Shown here: in pieces, positions 7,305 through 14,051 of the stretch | Numbering within the stretch: position 1 is the first letter of the stretch | Layout: every line of letters begins with the position of its first letter | NCBI GenBank assembly: GCA_002405515.1 | Contig: DHLZ01000192.1 | Coordinates: 390-21,592, forward strand | From: Planctomycetaceae bacterium UBA4655 | Lineage (GTDB): Bacteria > Planctomycetota > Planctomycetia > Pirellulales > UBA1268 | Direction of reading: 5' to 3' | DNA length: 21,203 nucleotides | The notes under the pieces: model-generated | The model's input: the letters and a program-made list of their open reading frames with translations, nothing else | Database searches by the model: none | What the model was told of the DNA's origin: nothing | Position numbers and translations under genes: made by a program

Positions 7305-7608
7305 GGTCGGCCGCCATGTGGTCTGTTGCCGACGACGTCCCCCGCGTCACGAAAAAATTTCGCAGGCCTGCGGATTTCCTGAAACCCCGTTTTTCCCAAG
7401 GTTTTCAGCCGACGGCGGGCTTTGCCCCGCCCCGAGCACATGCATTGGCTGGGCAGGCTGGGGCGACACGGCGCCTTGTCCACGACGACTGGAGAGAGGG
7501 GGAGCCACCTGCCGATTCCCGACATCGTTCGGTCGGTGATTCGCGTTTGTTGCCCGTGATTCTTCCGGGGCGGACACGGTCTGCCCCGAAAAGGAGGAGT
7601 GCGTCACG
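7305..7608. other. Intergenic region between divergent sigma factor and glycosyltransferase
   Basis: This 304-bp gap lies between two divergent starts. It holds a perfect 12-bp palindrome CGCAGGCCTGCG at 7361-7372, extended imperfectly to 7356-7377 and flanked by A/T runs. It also holds a hairpin GGCGGG / CTTTGC / CCCGCC at 7414-7431. The palindrome sits about 55-70 bases upstream of the sigma-factor start, a plausible operator position. A ribosome binding site AAGGAGGAG at 7591-7599 serves the glycosyltransferase. I see no gene and no clear promoter box. Confidence 0.5.
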
Positions 7609-8613
7609 ATGGGTGAGTCGACGATGCTGCGGTGCGTGCGGCCGCCCATCGAGATCTCGGTGGTGATCCCGATTCACGACGAGCGAGAGAACCTCGTGCC
7701 GCTGCTCGAGGCGCTCGATGCCTCGCTCGCCTCCCTGGACGGAAAACGCGAATACGTCCTCGTCGACGACGGTTCCACGGACGGCTCCGGTGAGATGCTC
7801 GACCGGCTGGCCGCGGCGCGGGAAGATCTCGTCGTCGTCCACCTGCGACGCTGCTTCGGCCAGACCGCCGCGATCGAGGCCGGCATCCGCGCCAGTCGCG
7901 GCGAGGTGCTGGTGTTCATGGACGCCGACCTGCAGAACGACCCTGCCGACATTCCCGCCATGCTGGCGCGGCTCGAAGAGGGCTACGACGTCGTCCATGG
8001 CTGGCGAAAGATGCGGCAGGACGTCTTCTGGTCCCGTCGCCTGCCTTCGCTCGTGGCGAACCGTCTCATCCGCTGGGTCAGCGGCGTGCCGGTGAACGAT
8101 CTCGGCTGCGCGCTGAGGGTGATCCGCCGCGAGCTCGCCGAGGAACTGCCGCTCGAGGGGGAGATGCACCGGTTCATCGCCGTGCTCGCCGACGCCCGCG
8201 GGGCCCGGTGGAGCGAGATACCGGTCCGCCACCACCCGCGGCGGCAGGGCGTCTCGAAATACGGCCTCTCCCGCACCTTCAAGGTCGCGGTCGATCTCGT
8301 GACGCTCTGCTGGTTCACGCGGCTGGCCGTGCCGATGACGCGATTGCTCGTCGGCGCGGGGCTGCTGCTGCTCGCGGTCGCCCCGCTGCCGGTCATCGTC
8401 GCCTCGGCGTGTGCCATCGCCGGCCTGGAGACATCCTGGCAGACGTCCATCGGCCTCACGGCAGCGGGCTGTTTTGGCGGGATCAATCTCGTCGGGCTCG
8501 GCGTCGTCGCCGCCACGACCGTATCGACGTGGTGGCGGTCACGAAACCTCCGGCCGTGGAGCGAGCGGCCGGCGTCGATACACGGGGAAGACCACCGTCG
8601 CCTGGCCGCATGA
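7609..8613 (+). CDS. Family 2 glycosyltransferase, polyprenyl-phosphate sugar transferase type
   Basis: The product is 334 aa with a GT-A domain followed by two membrane helices. ISVVIPIHDERENL (16-29) starts the nucleotide-binding fold. LVDDGSTDGS (51-60) and MDADLQNDP (104-112) are the two Asp motifs; the second is the DxD metal site. RHHPRRQGVSKYGLSRT (207-223) is the R/GxSKY motif of the dolichol/undecaprenyl-phosphate glycosyltransferase group (DPM1, GtrB, ArnC-like). Hydrophobic stretches at about 240-270 and 283-306 are two C-terminal transmembrane helices as in GtrB. It likely transfers a sugar from a nucleotide donor to undecaprenyl phosphate at the inner membrane face; the sugar cannot be told from sequence. 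AAGGAGGAG upstream supports the start at 7609; ATG 7624 is an alternative. Confidence 0.88.
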   Translation: MGESTMLRCVRPPIEISVVIPIHDERENLVPLLEALDASLASLDGKREYVLVDDGSTDGSGEMLDRLAAAREDLVVVHLRRCFGQTAAIEAGIRASRGEVLVFMDADLQNDPADIPAMLARLEEGYDVVHGWRKMRQDVFWSRRLPSLVANRLIRWVSGVPVNDLGCALRVIRRELAEELPLEGEMHRFIAVLADARGARWSEIPVRHHPRRQGVSKYGLSRTFKVAVDLVTLCWFTRLAVPMTRLLVGAGLLLLAVAPLPVIVASACAIAGLETSWQTSIGLTAAGCFGGINLVGLGVVAATTVSTWWRSRNLRPWSERPASIHGEDHRRLAA

Positions 8614-8697
8614 TCGCGGCGGACGCCGTCGCACGACCTGCCGCTCCTGGGAAATGATCTGGCAATCACAGGCACCGGCTGCATACCTTCCGTCATC

Positions 8698-9810
8698 ATG
8701 AAGCATGCGAGCCCCTTTTTCGAGCAACTGCACGAGAGGATCACGGCCCTCGGCGGCCTCCACAACGCGCACCTCCATCTCGATCGCTACGGCACGCTCG
8801 ACGCCACGAAGGAGATTCTCTCCGACCGTGAGAAGGGACGCGCGTCGCAGCTCTCCCGCGCGACGAAGCACGCACTCATTCCCGCCATCCACGCAAGCCC
8901 CTGCTACGACCGGCCCGCCATGGCCGAGCGGGCGAACGCCGTTCTCGACCTGATGGTGGCCGCGGGCACGACCCGCGCCGCGACCGTCGTCGACACGACG
9001 GCCGACAGGGTCGGCCTCGGCGGCCTCGAGCTCTTCCTCGACCTCAAGCGGGAGCGGGCCGGATCGATCGACCTGGAAATCGGCGCCTACTCACCTTTTG
9101 GATTCCGCGACGACGAGCCCCTGCGGTGGGAAGTGCTCGTGGCAGGTGCGAGGATCGCCGACTTCGTCGGCCTGCTCCCTGAACGGGACGAGCTTCGGCG
9201 TTACCCGGAGCACATCGGCTTCGAGGAGTGCTGCCGCCGCGGCTTGAGGCTCGCCGCCGACCTCGGGAAGCCGATCCACGTCCACGTTGACCAGATGAAC
9301 CATCCGTCGGAAAACCTCTCCGAGCGGCTCGTGAGGGTCTTCCGCGAACTCAACCTGCCCGTGAACCGCTGGGAGACCCCCTGGGTCTGGCTCGTCCACG
9401 TGATCTCGCCGTCGACCTACGACGACCGACGGTTCCAGCGGCTGCTCGACTCGCTCGTGGAACTCAACCTCGGCGTCATCTCGTGCCCGTCCGCGGCGAT
9501 CAGCATGCGGCAGTACCGCACCGCCTACACGCCGACCTTCAATTCGATCGCGAGGGTGCTCGAGATGCTCGCCGCTGGGCTCCACGTCCGGATCGGGTCC
9601 GACAACATCTGCGACATCACCTCGCCGGCCGGCACGCCCGACCTGCTCCACGAGCTCTTCGTCCTCTGCAACGCCGTTCGGTATTACGACATCGACCTGC
9701 TCGCGAAGCTCGGCGCCGGGCTCAAGCCCGACGCCGCCGACCGCGAGCGGCTCCATCGGCACCTCCACGACGACCGCGCCGAGATCAGCCGGTTTGCGAA
9801 GGCGGCCTGA
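8698..9810 (+). CDS. Amidohydrolase-superfamily metal-dependent hydrolase, cytosine-deaminase-like
   Basis: The product is 370 aa. It shows the metal ligands of the amidohydrolase TIM barrel: HNAHLHLDR with H25 and H27 after strand 1, KPIHVHVDQ with H194/H196 at strand 5, WLVHVIS with H234 at strand 6, and RIGSDNICD with D302 at strand 8. A carbamylated-lysine site is not evident, which fits the mononuclear cytosine-deaminase/AMP-deaminase-like group. NHPSENLS follows the strand-5 histidines. The substrate cannot be assigned; deamination or hydrolysis of a cyclic amine or amide is the family expectation. It is cytoplasmic, with no signal peptide. It starts 84 bp after the glycosyltransferase and is followed by repeat arrays, so operon membership is unclear. 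Confidence 0.82.
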   Translation: MKHASPFFEQLHERITALGGLHNAHLHLDRYGTLDATKEILSDREKGRASQLSRATKHALIPAIHASPCYDRPAMAERANAVLDLMVAAGTTRAATVVDTTADRVGLGGLELFLDLKRERAGSIDLEIGAYSPFGFRDDEPLRWEVLVAGARIADFVGLLPERDELRRYPEHIGFEECCRRGLRLAADLGKPIHVHVDQMNHPSENLSERLVRVFRELNLPVNRWETPWVWLVHVISPSTYDDRRFQRLLDSLVELNLGVISCPSAAISMRQYRTAYTPTFNSIARVLEMLAAGLHVRIGSDNICDITSPAGTPDLLHELFVLCNAVRYYDIDLLAKLGAGLKPDAADRERLHRHLHDDRAEISRFAKAA

Positions 9811-9887
9811 GCAGGCCCGGTAAGCTTTTCATTGCAACTCCGCGCCCGTCACCCGCGACGCCCCGCCTCTCACGGAAGCCCGTCGTG

Positions 9888-10018
9888 ACACGGAAGCCCG
9901 AGGCGCGAGTTTCCCTGCAGGCGGATTATGACGAAACACGAAAGCCCGAGGCGCAAGTTTCCCTGCAGGCGGATTATGACGAAACACGAAAGCCCGAGGC
10001 GCAAGCCGAGAGGGGCGT
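9888..10018 (+). repeat. 48-bp repeat array A with end cap
   Basis: There are two full 48-bp units (9888-9935 and 9936-9983, nearly identical). A terminal partial unit starting at 9984 ends in the cap CCGAGAGGGG at 10006-10015. Each unit holds a conserved core, which reads CGCCTGCAGGGAAAC then TGCGCCTCGGGCT on the minus strand. A 19-bp array-specific segment, including GGATTATGACGAA on the plus strand, completes the unit. Both strands are open in this stretch, so ORF callers extend genes through it; I do not regard it as coding. It begins 77 bp after the amidohydrolase stop. Confidence 0.88.
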
Positions 10019-10113
10019 CGAGGAACGTGCCGCGAGCTGACGTCACGTCACTCGAAAACCGTTCCCTGCCGGCGGGTCTGGCGTAACACGACCCGTGTTT
10101 TGCTTCCACGTCA

Positions 10114-10198
10114 ACGCCCCTCTCGGCTTGCGCCTCGGGCTTCCGGAAGTTTCCGTAGTTCGCCTGCGGGGAAAGACGGCGCCTCGGGCTTCCGGGTT
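10114..10198 (-). repeat. 48-bp repeat array B, inverted relative to array A
   Basis: The cap appears as CCCCTCTCGG at 10117-10126. It is followed by one full 48-bp unit (10127-10174) and a partial one to about 10198. The 19-bp variable segment here begins TCCGGAAGTTTCC, different from array A. Bases 10114-10142 are the perfect reverse complement of 9990-10018 (29 bp), so arrays A and B face each other across 95 bp. The array ends 50 bp before the GlmM-type gene start. Confidence 0.87.
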
Positions 10199-10248
10199 TT
10201 TCCATGCCTACTGCACAAACGCCGCGAAACCGGGTAAGAATCTTGCCC

Positions 10249-11607
10249 ATGAGTGAACCGTTGATCGTGAGCGTGTCGGGATTGCGGGGGATCGTGGGCG
10301 AATCGCTCACGGCCGAGGTGGCCGCACGGTATGCCCTGGCCTTCGCGGCGACATTGCCGCCGGGGCCGATCGTGGTGGGCCGCGACGGCCGGGAAAGCGG
10401 CCCCGCGCTCCTCGAGCGAATCGCCGAGGCGATCGTGGCGGCGGGCCGCGACGTCATCGACTGCGGGATCGCCGCGACGCCCACCGTCGGCATCGTAGTG
10501 CGGCGGGAGCGGGCGGCCGGGGGCATCCAGATCTCGGCGAGCCACAACCCGGCCCGCTACAACGGCATGAAGCTCTTCGCGGCCGAGGGGCGGGTGCTCA
10601 CGAAAGAGGCGGGCTCACGGGTGCTCGCCCGATTCCAGGCCGACGAGCCGGCTGCGGCCGCGACCCGCCGGGGCGAGATCCGCCGCGTGGACGGCACCGA
10701 CGAGCATGTCCGGCTCGTCACCGCGACCGTGGACGTGCCGCGAATCCGCGGCCTGCGGCCTCACGTCTGGATCGACTCCTGCCACGGCGCCGGCAGCGTC
10801 GGGGCGAAGAAGCTGCTCGAGACGCTCGGATGCCGGGTGACGCACGTGGGCGAGATTCCCGACGGACGGTTCGACCACGAGCCGGAGCCGACCGCGACGA
10901 ACCTCGCCCGTCTCCTGCCGCAGATCCCGGCGAGCGGCGCCGACGTCGGATTCTTCCAGGATCCCGACGCCGACCGGCTCGCGATCGCAACGGCCGACGG
11001 AACCTACATCGGCGAGGAGGCGACGCTCGCCCTCTGCGTCGCCCGCTCGCTGCCGAACCGCACGGGCCCGGTGGTCGTGAACTGCTCGACGAGCGGCATG
11101 ACGGCCGCGATCGCACGGTCGCTCGGCCGCGATTGCACCGTGTCGGCGGTGGGCGAGGCGAACGTGGTCGATGCGATGCTCGGCTGCGGCGCGGCGATCG
11201 GCGGCGAGGGGAACGGCGGCGTGATCGATCCCAAGGTCGTGCTCGTGCGGGACAGCCTCGTCGCGATGGCGATCGTGCTCGACGCGATGTGTGCGACCGA
11301 TCCGGTGACACCGGTGAGGGCGCTCGCAGAGCGGCTCCCAAGGATGGCGATGCACAAGACGAAGGTCGCCGTGTCGCCGGACCTCCAGGGGGCGAAGCTC
11401 GCCGCCGCGCTCGACGGCCTTGCGGCGGCGTTTTCCGACGCGACGGCAAGCCGCATCGACGGCCTGCGGCTCGACTGGCCCGACGCCTGGGCCCTCGTGC
11501 GGGCGAGCAACACCGAGCCGATCGTGCGGATCGTGGCCGAGGCCGCCGACCCCGAAGCAGCCGAAGCGATCTGCCGACGGGTGGCGGAGAAGTTGTTTGC
11601 GGGGTAG
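10249..11607 (+). CDS. glmM: Phosphohexomutase, GlmM / phosphomannomutase type
   Basis: The product is 452 aa from ATG 10249. This start is chosen because MSEPLIVSVSGLRGIVGESL begins the fold, whereas an in-frame ATG at 10204 would run back towards the repeat array. It has the four landmarks of alpha-D-phosphohexomutases. ISASHNP carries the phosphoserine S98. DPDADRL (238-244) binds Mg2+. GGEGNGG around E320 is the sugar-specificity loop. RASNTEP from R418 is the phosphate-binding loop of domain 4. The GEGNGG loop differs from bacterial GlmM GEQSGH and resembles archaeal phosphoglucosamine/phosphomannomutase enzymes. Glucosamine-6-phosphate to glucosamine-1-phosphate is thus likely but not certain. 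Repeat arrays flank the gene closely on both sides. Confidence 0.85.
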   Translation: MSEPLIVSVSGLRGIVGESLTAEVAARYALAFAATLPPGPIVVGRDGRESGPALLERIAEAIVAAGRDVIDCGIAATPTVGIVVRRERAAGGIQISASHNPARYNGMKLFAAEGRVLTKEAGSRVLARFQADEPAAAATRRGEIRRVDGTDEHVRLVTATVDVPRIRGLRPHVWIDSCHGAGSVGAKKLLETLGCRVTHVGEIPDGRFDHEPEPTATNLARLLPQIPASGADVGFFQDPDADRLAIATADGTYIGEEATLALCVARSLPNRTGPVVVNCSTSGMTAAIARSLGRDCTVSAVGEANVVDAMLGCGAAIGGEGNGGVIDPKVVLVRDSLVAMAIVLDAMCATDPVTPVRALAERLPRMAMHKTKVAVSPDLQGAKLAAALDGLAAAFSDATASRIDGLRLDWPDAWALVRASNTEPIVRIVAEAADPEAAEAICRRVAEKLFAG

Positions 11608-11640
11608 CTCACGGACCGGGTATCAACTCGCGAGGCCGCG

Positions 11641-11823
11641 TCAACTCCCCTCTCGGCTTGCGCCTCGGGCTCCCGGGAATTTTGCCGTAACGCCTGCAGG
11701 GAAACCTGCGCCTCGGGCTCCCGGGAATTTTGCCGTAACGCCTGTAGGGAAACCTGCGCCTCGGGCTCCCGGGAATTTTGCCGCAACGCCCGCAGGGAAA
11801 CCTGCGCCTCGGGCTTCCGTAAT
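11641..11823 (-). repeat. 48-bp repeat array C
   Basis: The cap CCCCTCTCGG lies at 11647-11656, preceded by GTCAACT as in array B (TCAACG). It is followed by three full 48-bp units (11657-11704, 11705-11752, 11753-11800) differing at only a few positions, and a partial fourth unit. The core CGCCTGCAGGGAAAC plus TGCGCCTCGGGCT is shared with array A. The 19-bp segment CCCGGGAATTTTGCCGTAA is specific to this array. It has the same orientation as array B and starts 33 bp after the stop of the GlmM-type gene. Confidence 0.9.
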
Positions 11824-11847
11824 ACGAGAGCGCTACTCGACGACCGT

Positions 11848-11962
11848 GAGGGGCTGGCCGTGTGCCCGAGACGGCGTAGCTGACCAGCGCAGGCAGGATG
11901 CCGGAGCGCCAGTCAGCTCCGAGTGAGCGCAGGTCCGGAGGACCGCAGCGAACGTCCGGCGA
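11848..11962 (-). repeat. Structured intergenic element, copy 2 (three hairpins)
   Basis: Read on the minus strand, this shares with 2164-2280 the blocks TCGCCGGACGTTCGC (11962-11948), GCTCACTCGG (11928-11919), CGCTCCG and TACGCCG, in the same order and spacing. Hairpin 1 is GGTCC/GGACC (11932-11944) within a 19-nt variable part. Hairpin 2 has arms 11879-11884 and 11912-11917 (GCTGAC/GTCAGC), plus an inner GCGC/GCGC stem. Hairpin 3 is GGGC/GCCC (11851-11854, 11864-11867). The stems differ from copy 1 but remain paired. It lies between repeat array C and the second phosphohexomutase gene; the rest of the gap to 12071 holds only a TATAAA box at 12039-12044 and a GGAG ribosome binding site. Confidence 0.65.
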
Positions 11963-12071
11963 GGGGATACGGCCGGCCCCGAACCCGCCAGAGTTGACGT
12001 GCCGAAAAACCGTCGCAAAGGCACGCCGGTCAGCAGTGTATAAAACGCGTCCGCACTCCCGGAGCGACCCC

Positions 12072-13955
12072 ATGCCGCACGCCCACGCCGCCCGACTCGC
12101 CGCCGTCGAAGCCGCCCATGCCGGCGGGTCGCTCACCGACCACTCGGCCCGCACGATTCGCGACTGGCTGACCGAGCCGAGGTTCGCCGAGTTCGAGGAG
12201 ACGCTCGCAGGGAAGATCGACGCCTGCGTCGCCGGCACGCTGCCCTGGAAGGAGCTCGACGACGTCTACTGGACGGTGATCCCGTTCGGCACGGGCGGCC
12301 GCCGCGGCACGATGTACCCGGTGGGGTCGAACGCGATCAACGACCGCACGATCGGCGAGAGCGCGCAGGGCCTCGCCGACTACGTCCGCTCCGTGATGCC
12401 GGCGGGTGAGACGCCGAGCTGCGCGATCGCCTACGACACCCGCCACCGCTCGGAGCATTTCGCGAAGCTCTGCACCGAGGTGCTTTTGGCCGCGGGGTTC
12501 AAGGTGTTCTTCCTCCGAGGCTACCGCAGCACGCCCGAACTCTCCTTCGCGGTGCGGCACACGGGGAGCACCTGCGGGATCATGGTGACGGCGAGCCACA
12601 ACCCGCCGAGCGACAATGCCGTGAAGGTCTATTGGGCCGGGGGCGTGCAGGTGCTGCCGCCGCACGACAAGGGGATCATCGACCGGGTGATGAAGGTCGA
12701 TCGGGTGCACCGCCAGGATTTCTCGGAGGGCGTGCGGGCGGGCCGCGTCGAGTTCGTCGAGGAGTCGATCGATCCGGCGTTCGTTTCCGCCGTGCTCGCG
12801 CAGTCCACGCCGGGCCCGCGGGATCTCTCGATCCTCTACACGCCGCTCCACGGCGTCGGCGCGACGGCGGTGGTGCCGGTATTGGAGGACGCCGGCTTCC
12901 AGAAGCTGCGGCTCTACGGGCCTCAGGAAAAGCCCGACGGCGACTTCCCGAACGTGCCCGGACACGTGGCCAATCCCGAAAATCCGGCCGTGCTCGGCGG
13001 CCCGATCGACGAGGCGAAGGGCCGCGGCGACGACCTCGTGCTCGCGAGCGACCCCGACTGCGACCGGCTTGGCGCCGCGGCGGCCGTGACGCTCGACCGC
13101 AACGCCGACTGGCGGACGTTCACGGGCAACCAGCTCGCCTCGCTCCTGTGCGACCATGTGCTCGCGACCCGCGCGGCAGCCGGCACGCTCCCTGGCGAAG
13201 ACCACGTCGTCACGACGATGGTGACGAGCGGTCTCGTTCGCAGGATCGGCGAGTCATACGGCTCAGCCGTGATCGACATGCTTCAGGTCGGCTTCAAGTG
13301 GATCGGCAAGACGATCGACGAGATCGGGCCGGAGAAGTTCGTCTACGGCTGCGAGGAATCGCACGGCTACCTGGCCGGAACGCACGTCCGCGACAAGGAC
13401 GCCTCGGTCGCGGCGCTGCTGCTGGCGGAGCTCGCGGCGAAACTGCGGGCCGTCGGCCGCTCGCTCCACGAGCACCTCGACGCCCTCTTCTGCCGCCACG
13501 GCTGCCACATGGAGCGGCAGGTCTCCGTCACGCTTCCCGGCGCCGCCGGCATGGACCGGATGCGGGAGATCATGGCGATGCTGCGATCGGCGGCGCCAGC
13601 CTCCATCGGCGGCCTCGCGGTCCGACGGATCCGCGACCTCGCGTCGCTCACCTTCACCCTGCCCGGCCAGCCGGCCAAGCCCTTCCCGGGCACGGCGGGC
13701 GACGTCGTGATCTTCGATCTCGAGGGACTGCCCGGCCTGCCGCCGGCCTCGCCCGCGGATCTCGCGGCCGGCCGGTTCGAGCCGCTCTCCAACGCCGTCG
13801 CCGCGAGGCCCAGCGGCACGGAGCCGAAGATCAAGTTCTACCTCTTCGCCGTCGCCCCGCCCTGCGACGCGGCCACCCTTCCCGAAGCGAAGCGGCTGCT
13901 CACCGGCCGCCTCGACGCCCTCGAGGCCGACCTCAGAAAACTCGTCGGCGTGTGA
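12072..13955 (+). CDS. Phosphoglucomutase/phosphomannomutase, PGM2/PgcA type
   Basis: The product is 627 aa from ATG 12072, supported by GGAG at 12061-12064; an in-frame upstream ATG (11898) would start inside the structured repeat. PFGTGGRRGTM near residue 75 is the N-terminal substrate loop. VTASHNPPSDN carries the phosphoserine S175. ASDPDCDRLG has D327, D329 and D331 for Mg2+. YGCEESHGYLAGTHVRDKD around E428 is the GEESHG-type sugar loop of glucose-specific mutases. ARPSGTEPKIKF from R579 binds the phosphate. The length and loops fit the PGM2/PgcA branch, interconverting glucose-1- and glucose-6-phosphate for glycogen and envelope sugars. It follows a GlmM-type paralogue in the same direction but is separated by 464 bp of repeats, so separate transcription is likely. 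Confidence 0.9.
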   Translation: MPHAHAARLAAVEAAHAGGSLTDHSARTIRDWLTEPRFAEFEETLAGKIDACVAGTLPWKELDDVYWTVIPFGTGGRRGTMYPVGSNAINDRTIGESAQGLADYVRSVMPAGETPSCAIAYDTRHRSEHFAKLCTEVLLAAGFKVFFLRGYRSTPELSFAVRHTGSTCGIMVTASHNPPSDNAVKVYWAGGVQVLPPHDKGIIDRVMKVDRVHRQDFSEGVRAGRVEFVEESIDPAFVSAVLAQSTPGPRDLSILYTPLHGVGATAVVPVLEDAGFQKLRLYGPQEKPDGDFPNVPGHVANPENPAVLGGPIDEAKGRGDDLVLASDPDCDRLGAAAAVTLDRNADWRTFTGNQLASLLCDHVLATRAAAGTLPGEDHVVTTMVTSGLVRRIGESYGSAVIDMLQVGFKWIGKTIDEIGPEKFVYGCEESHGYLAGTHVRDKDASVAALLLAELAAKLRAVGRSLHEHLDALFCRHGCHMERQVSVTLPGAAGMDRMREIMAMLRSAAPASIGGLAVRRIRDLASLTFTLPGQPAKPFPGTAGDVVIFDLEGLPGLPPASPADLAAGRFEPLSNAVAARPSGTEPKIKFYLFAVAPPCDAATLPEAKRLLTGRLDALEADLRKLVGV

Positions 13956-13981
13956 AGCCACGATCGATCGACTGCCGGACC

Positions 13982-14010
13982 TTGATCACCGCTTCACCCG
14001 CCGTTACGAT
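13982..14010 (+). promoter_or_regulatory. Candidate sigma-70-type promoter of the HTH/ATPase gene
   Basis: TTGATC at 13982-13987 and TACGAT at 14005-14010 are separated by 17 bases. Each matches the housekeeping consensus at four of six positions. The site lies in the 94-bp gap between the phosphoglucomutase stop and the regulator start and would give a leader of about 30 bases. Confidence 0.4.
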
Positions 14011-14035
14011 GCCGTGACTGATTTCTAGAAGAATA

Positions 14036-14051
14036 GGTCATAATCGGTCAT
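14036..14051 (+). promoter_or_regulatory. Direct repeat GGTCAT overlapping the regulator start codon
   Basis: GGTCAT occurs at 14036-14041 and 14046-14051, exactly one helical turn apart. The second copy overlaps the ATG at 14050. The downstream protein carries a winged-HTH-like N-terminus, so the pair could be an autoregulatory operator. Chance is not excluded. Confidence 0.25.

Noticed and set aside
11657..11823. CRISPR array
   Set aside because: The geometry (29-bp repeat, 19-bp interval) is superficially similar. However, the intervals are nearly identical to one another within the array, are too short, and no cas gene is in the window.
12039..12044. TATAAA as a -10 promoter box before the second phosphohexomutase
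   Set aside because: The hexamer is good but no -35 element lies about 17 bases upstream and no extended TGn is present, so I do not list it as a promoter.
11898..12071. 58-residue N-terminal extension of the second phosphohexomutase
   Set aside because: It would be encoded by the structured repeat element. ATG 12072 has a ribosome binding site and gives the family-like N-terminus.
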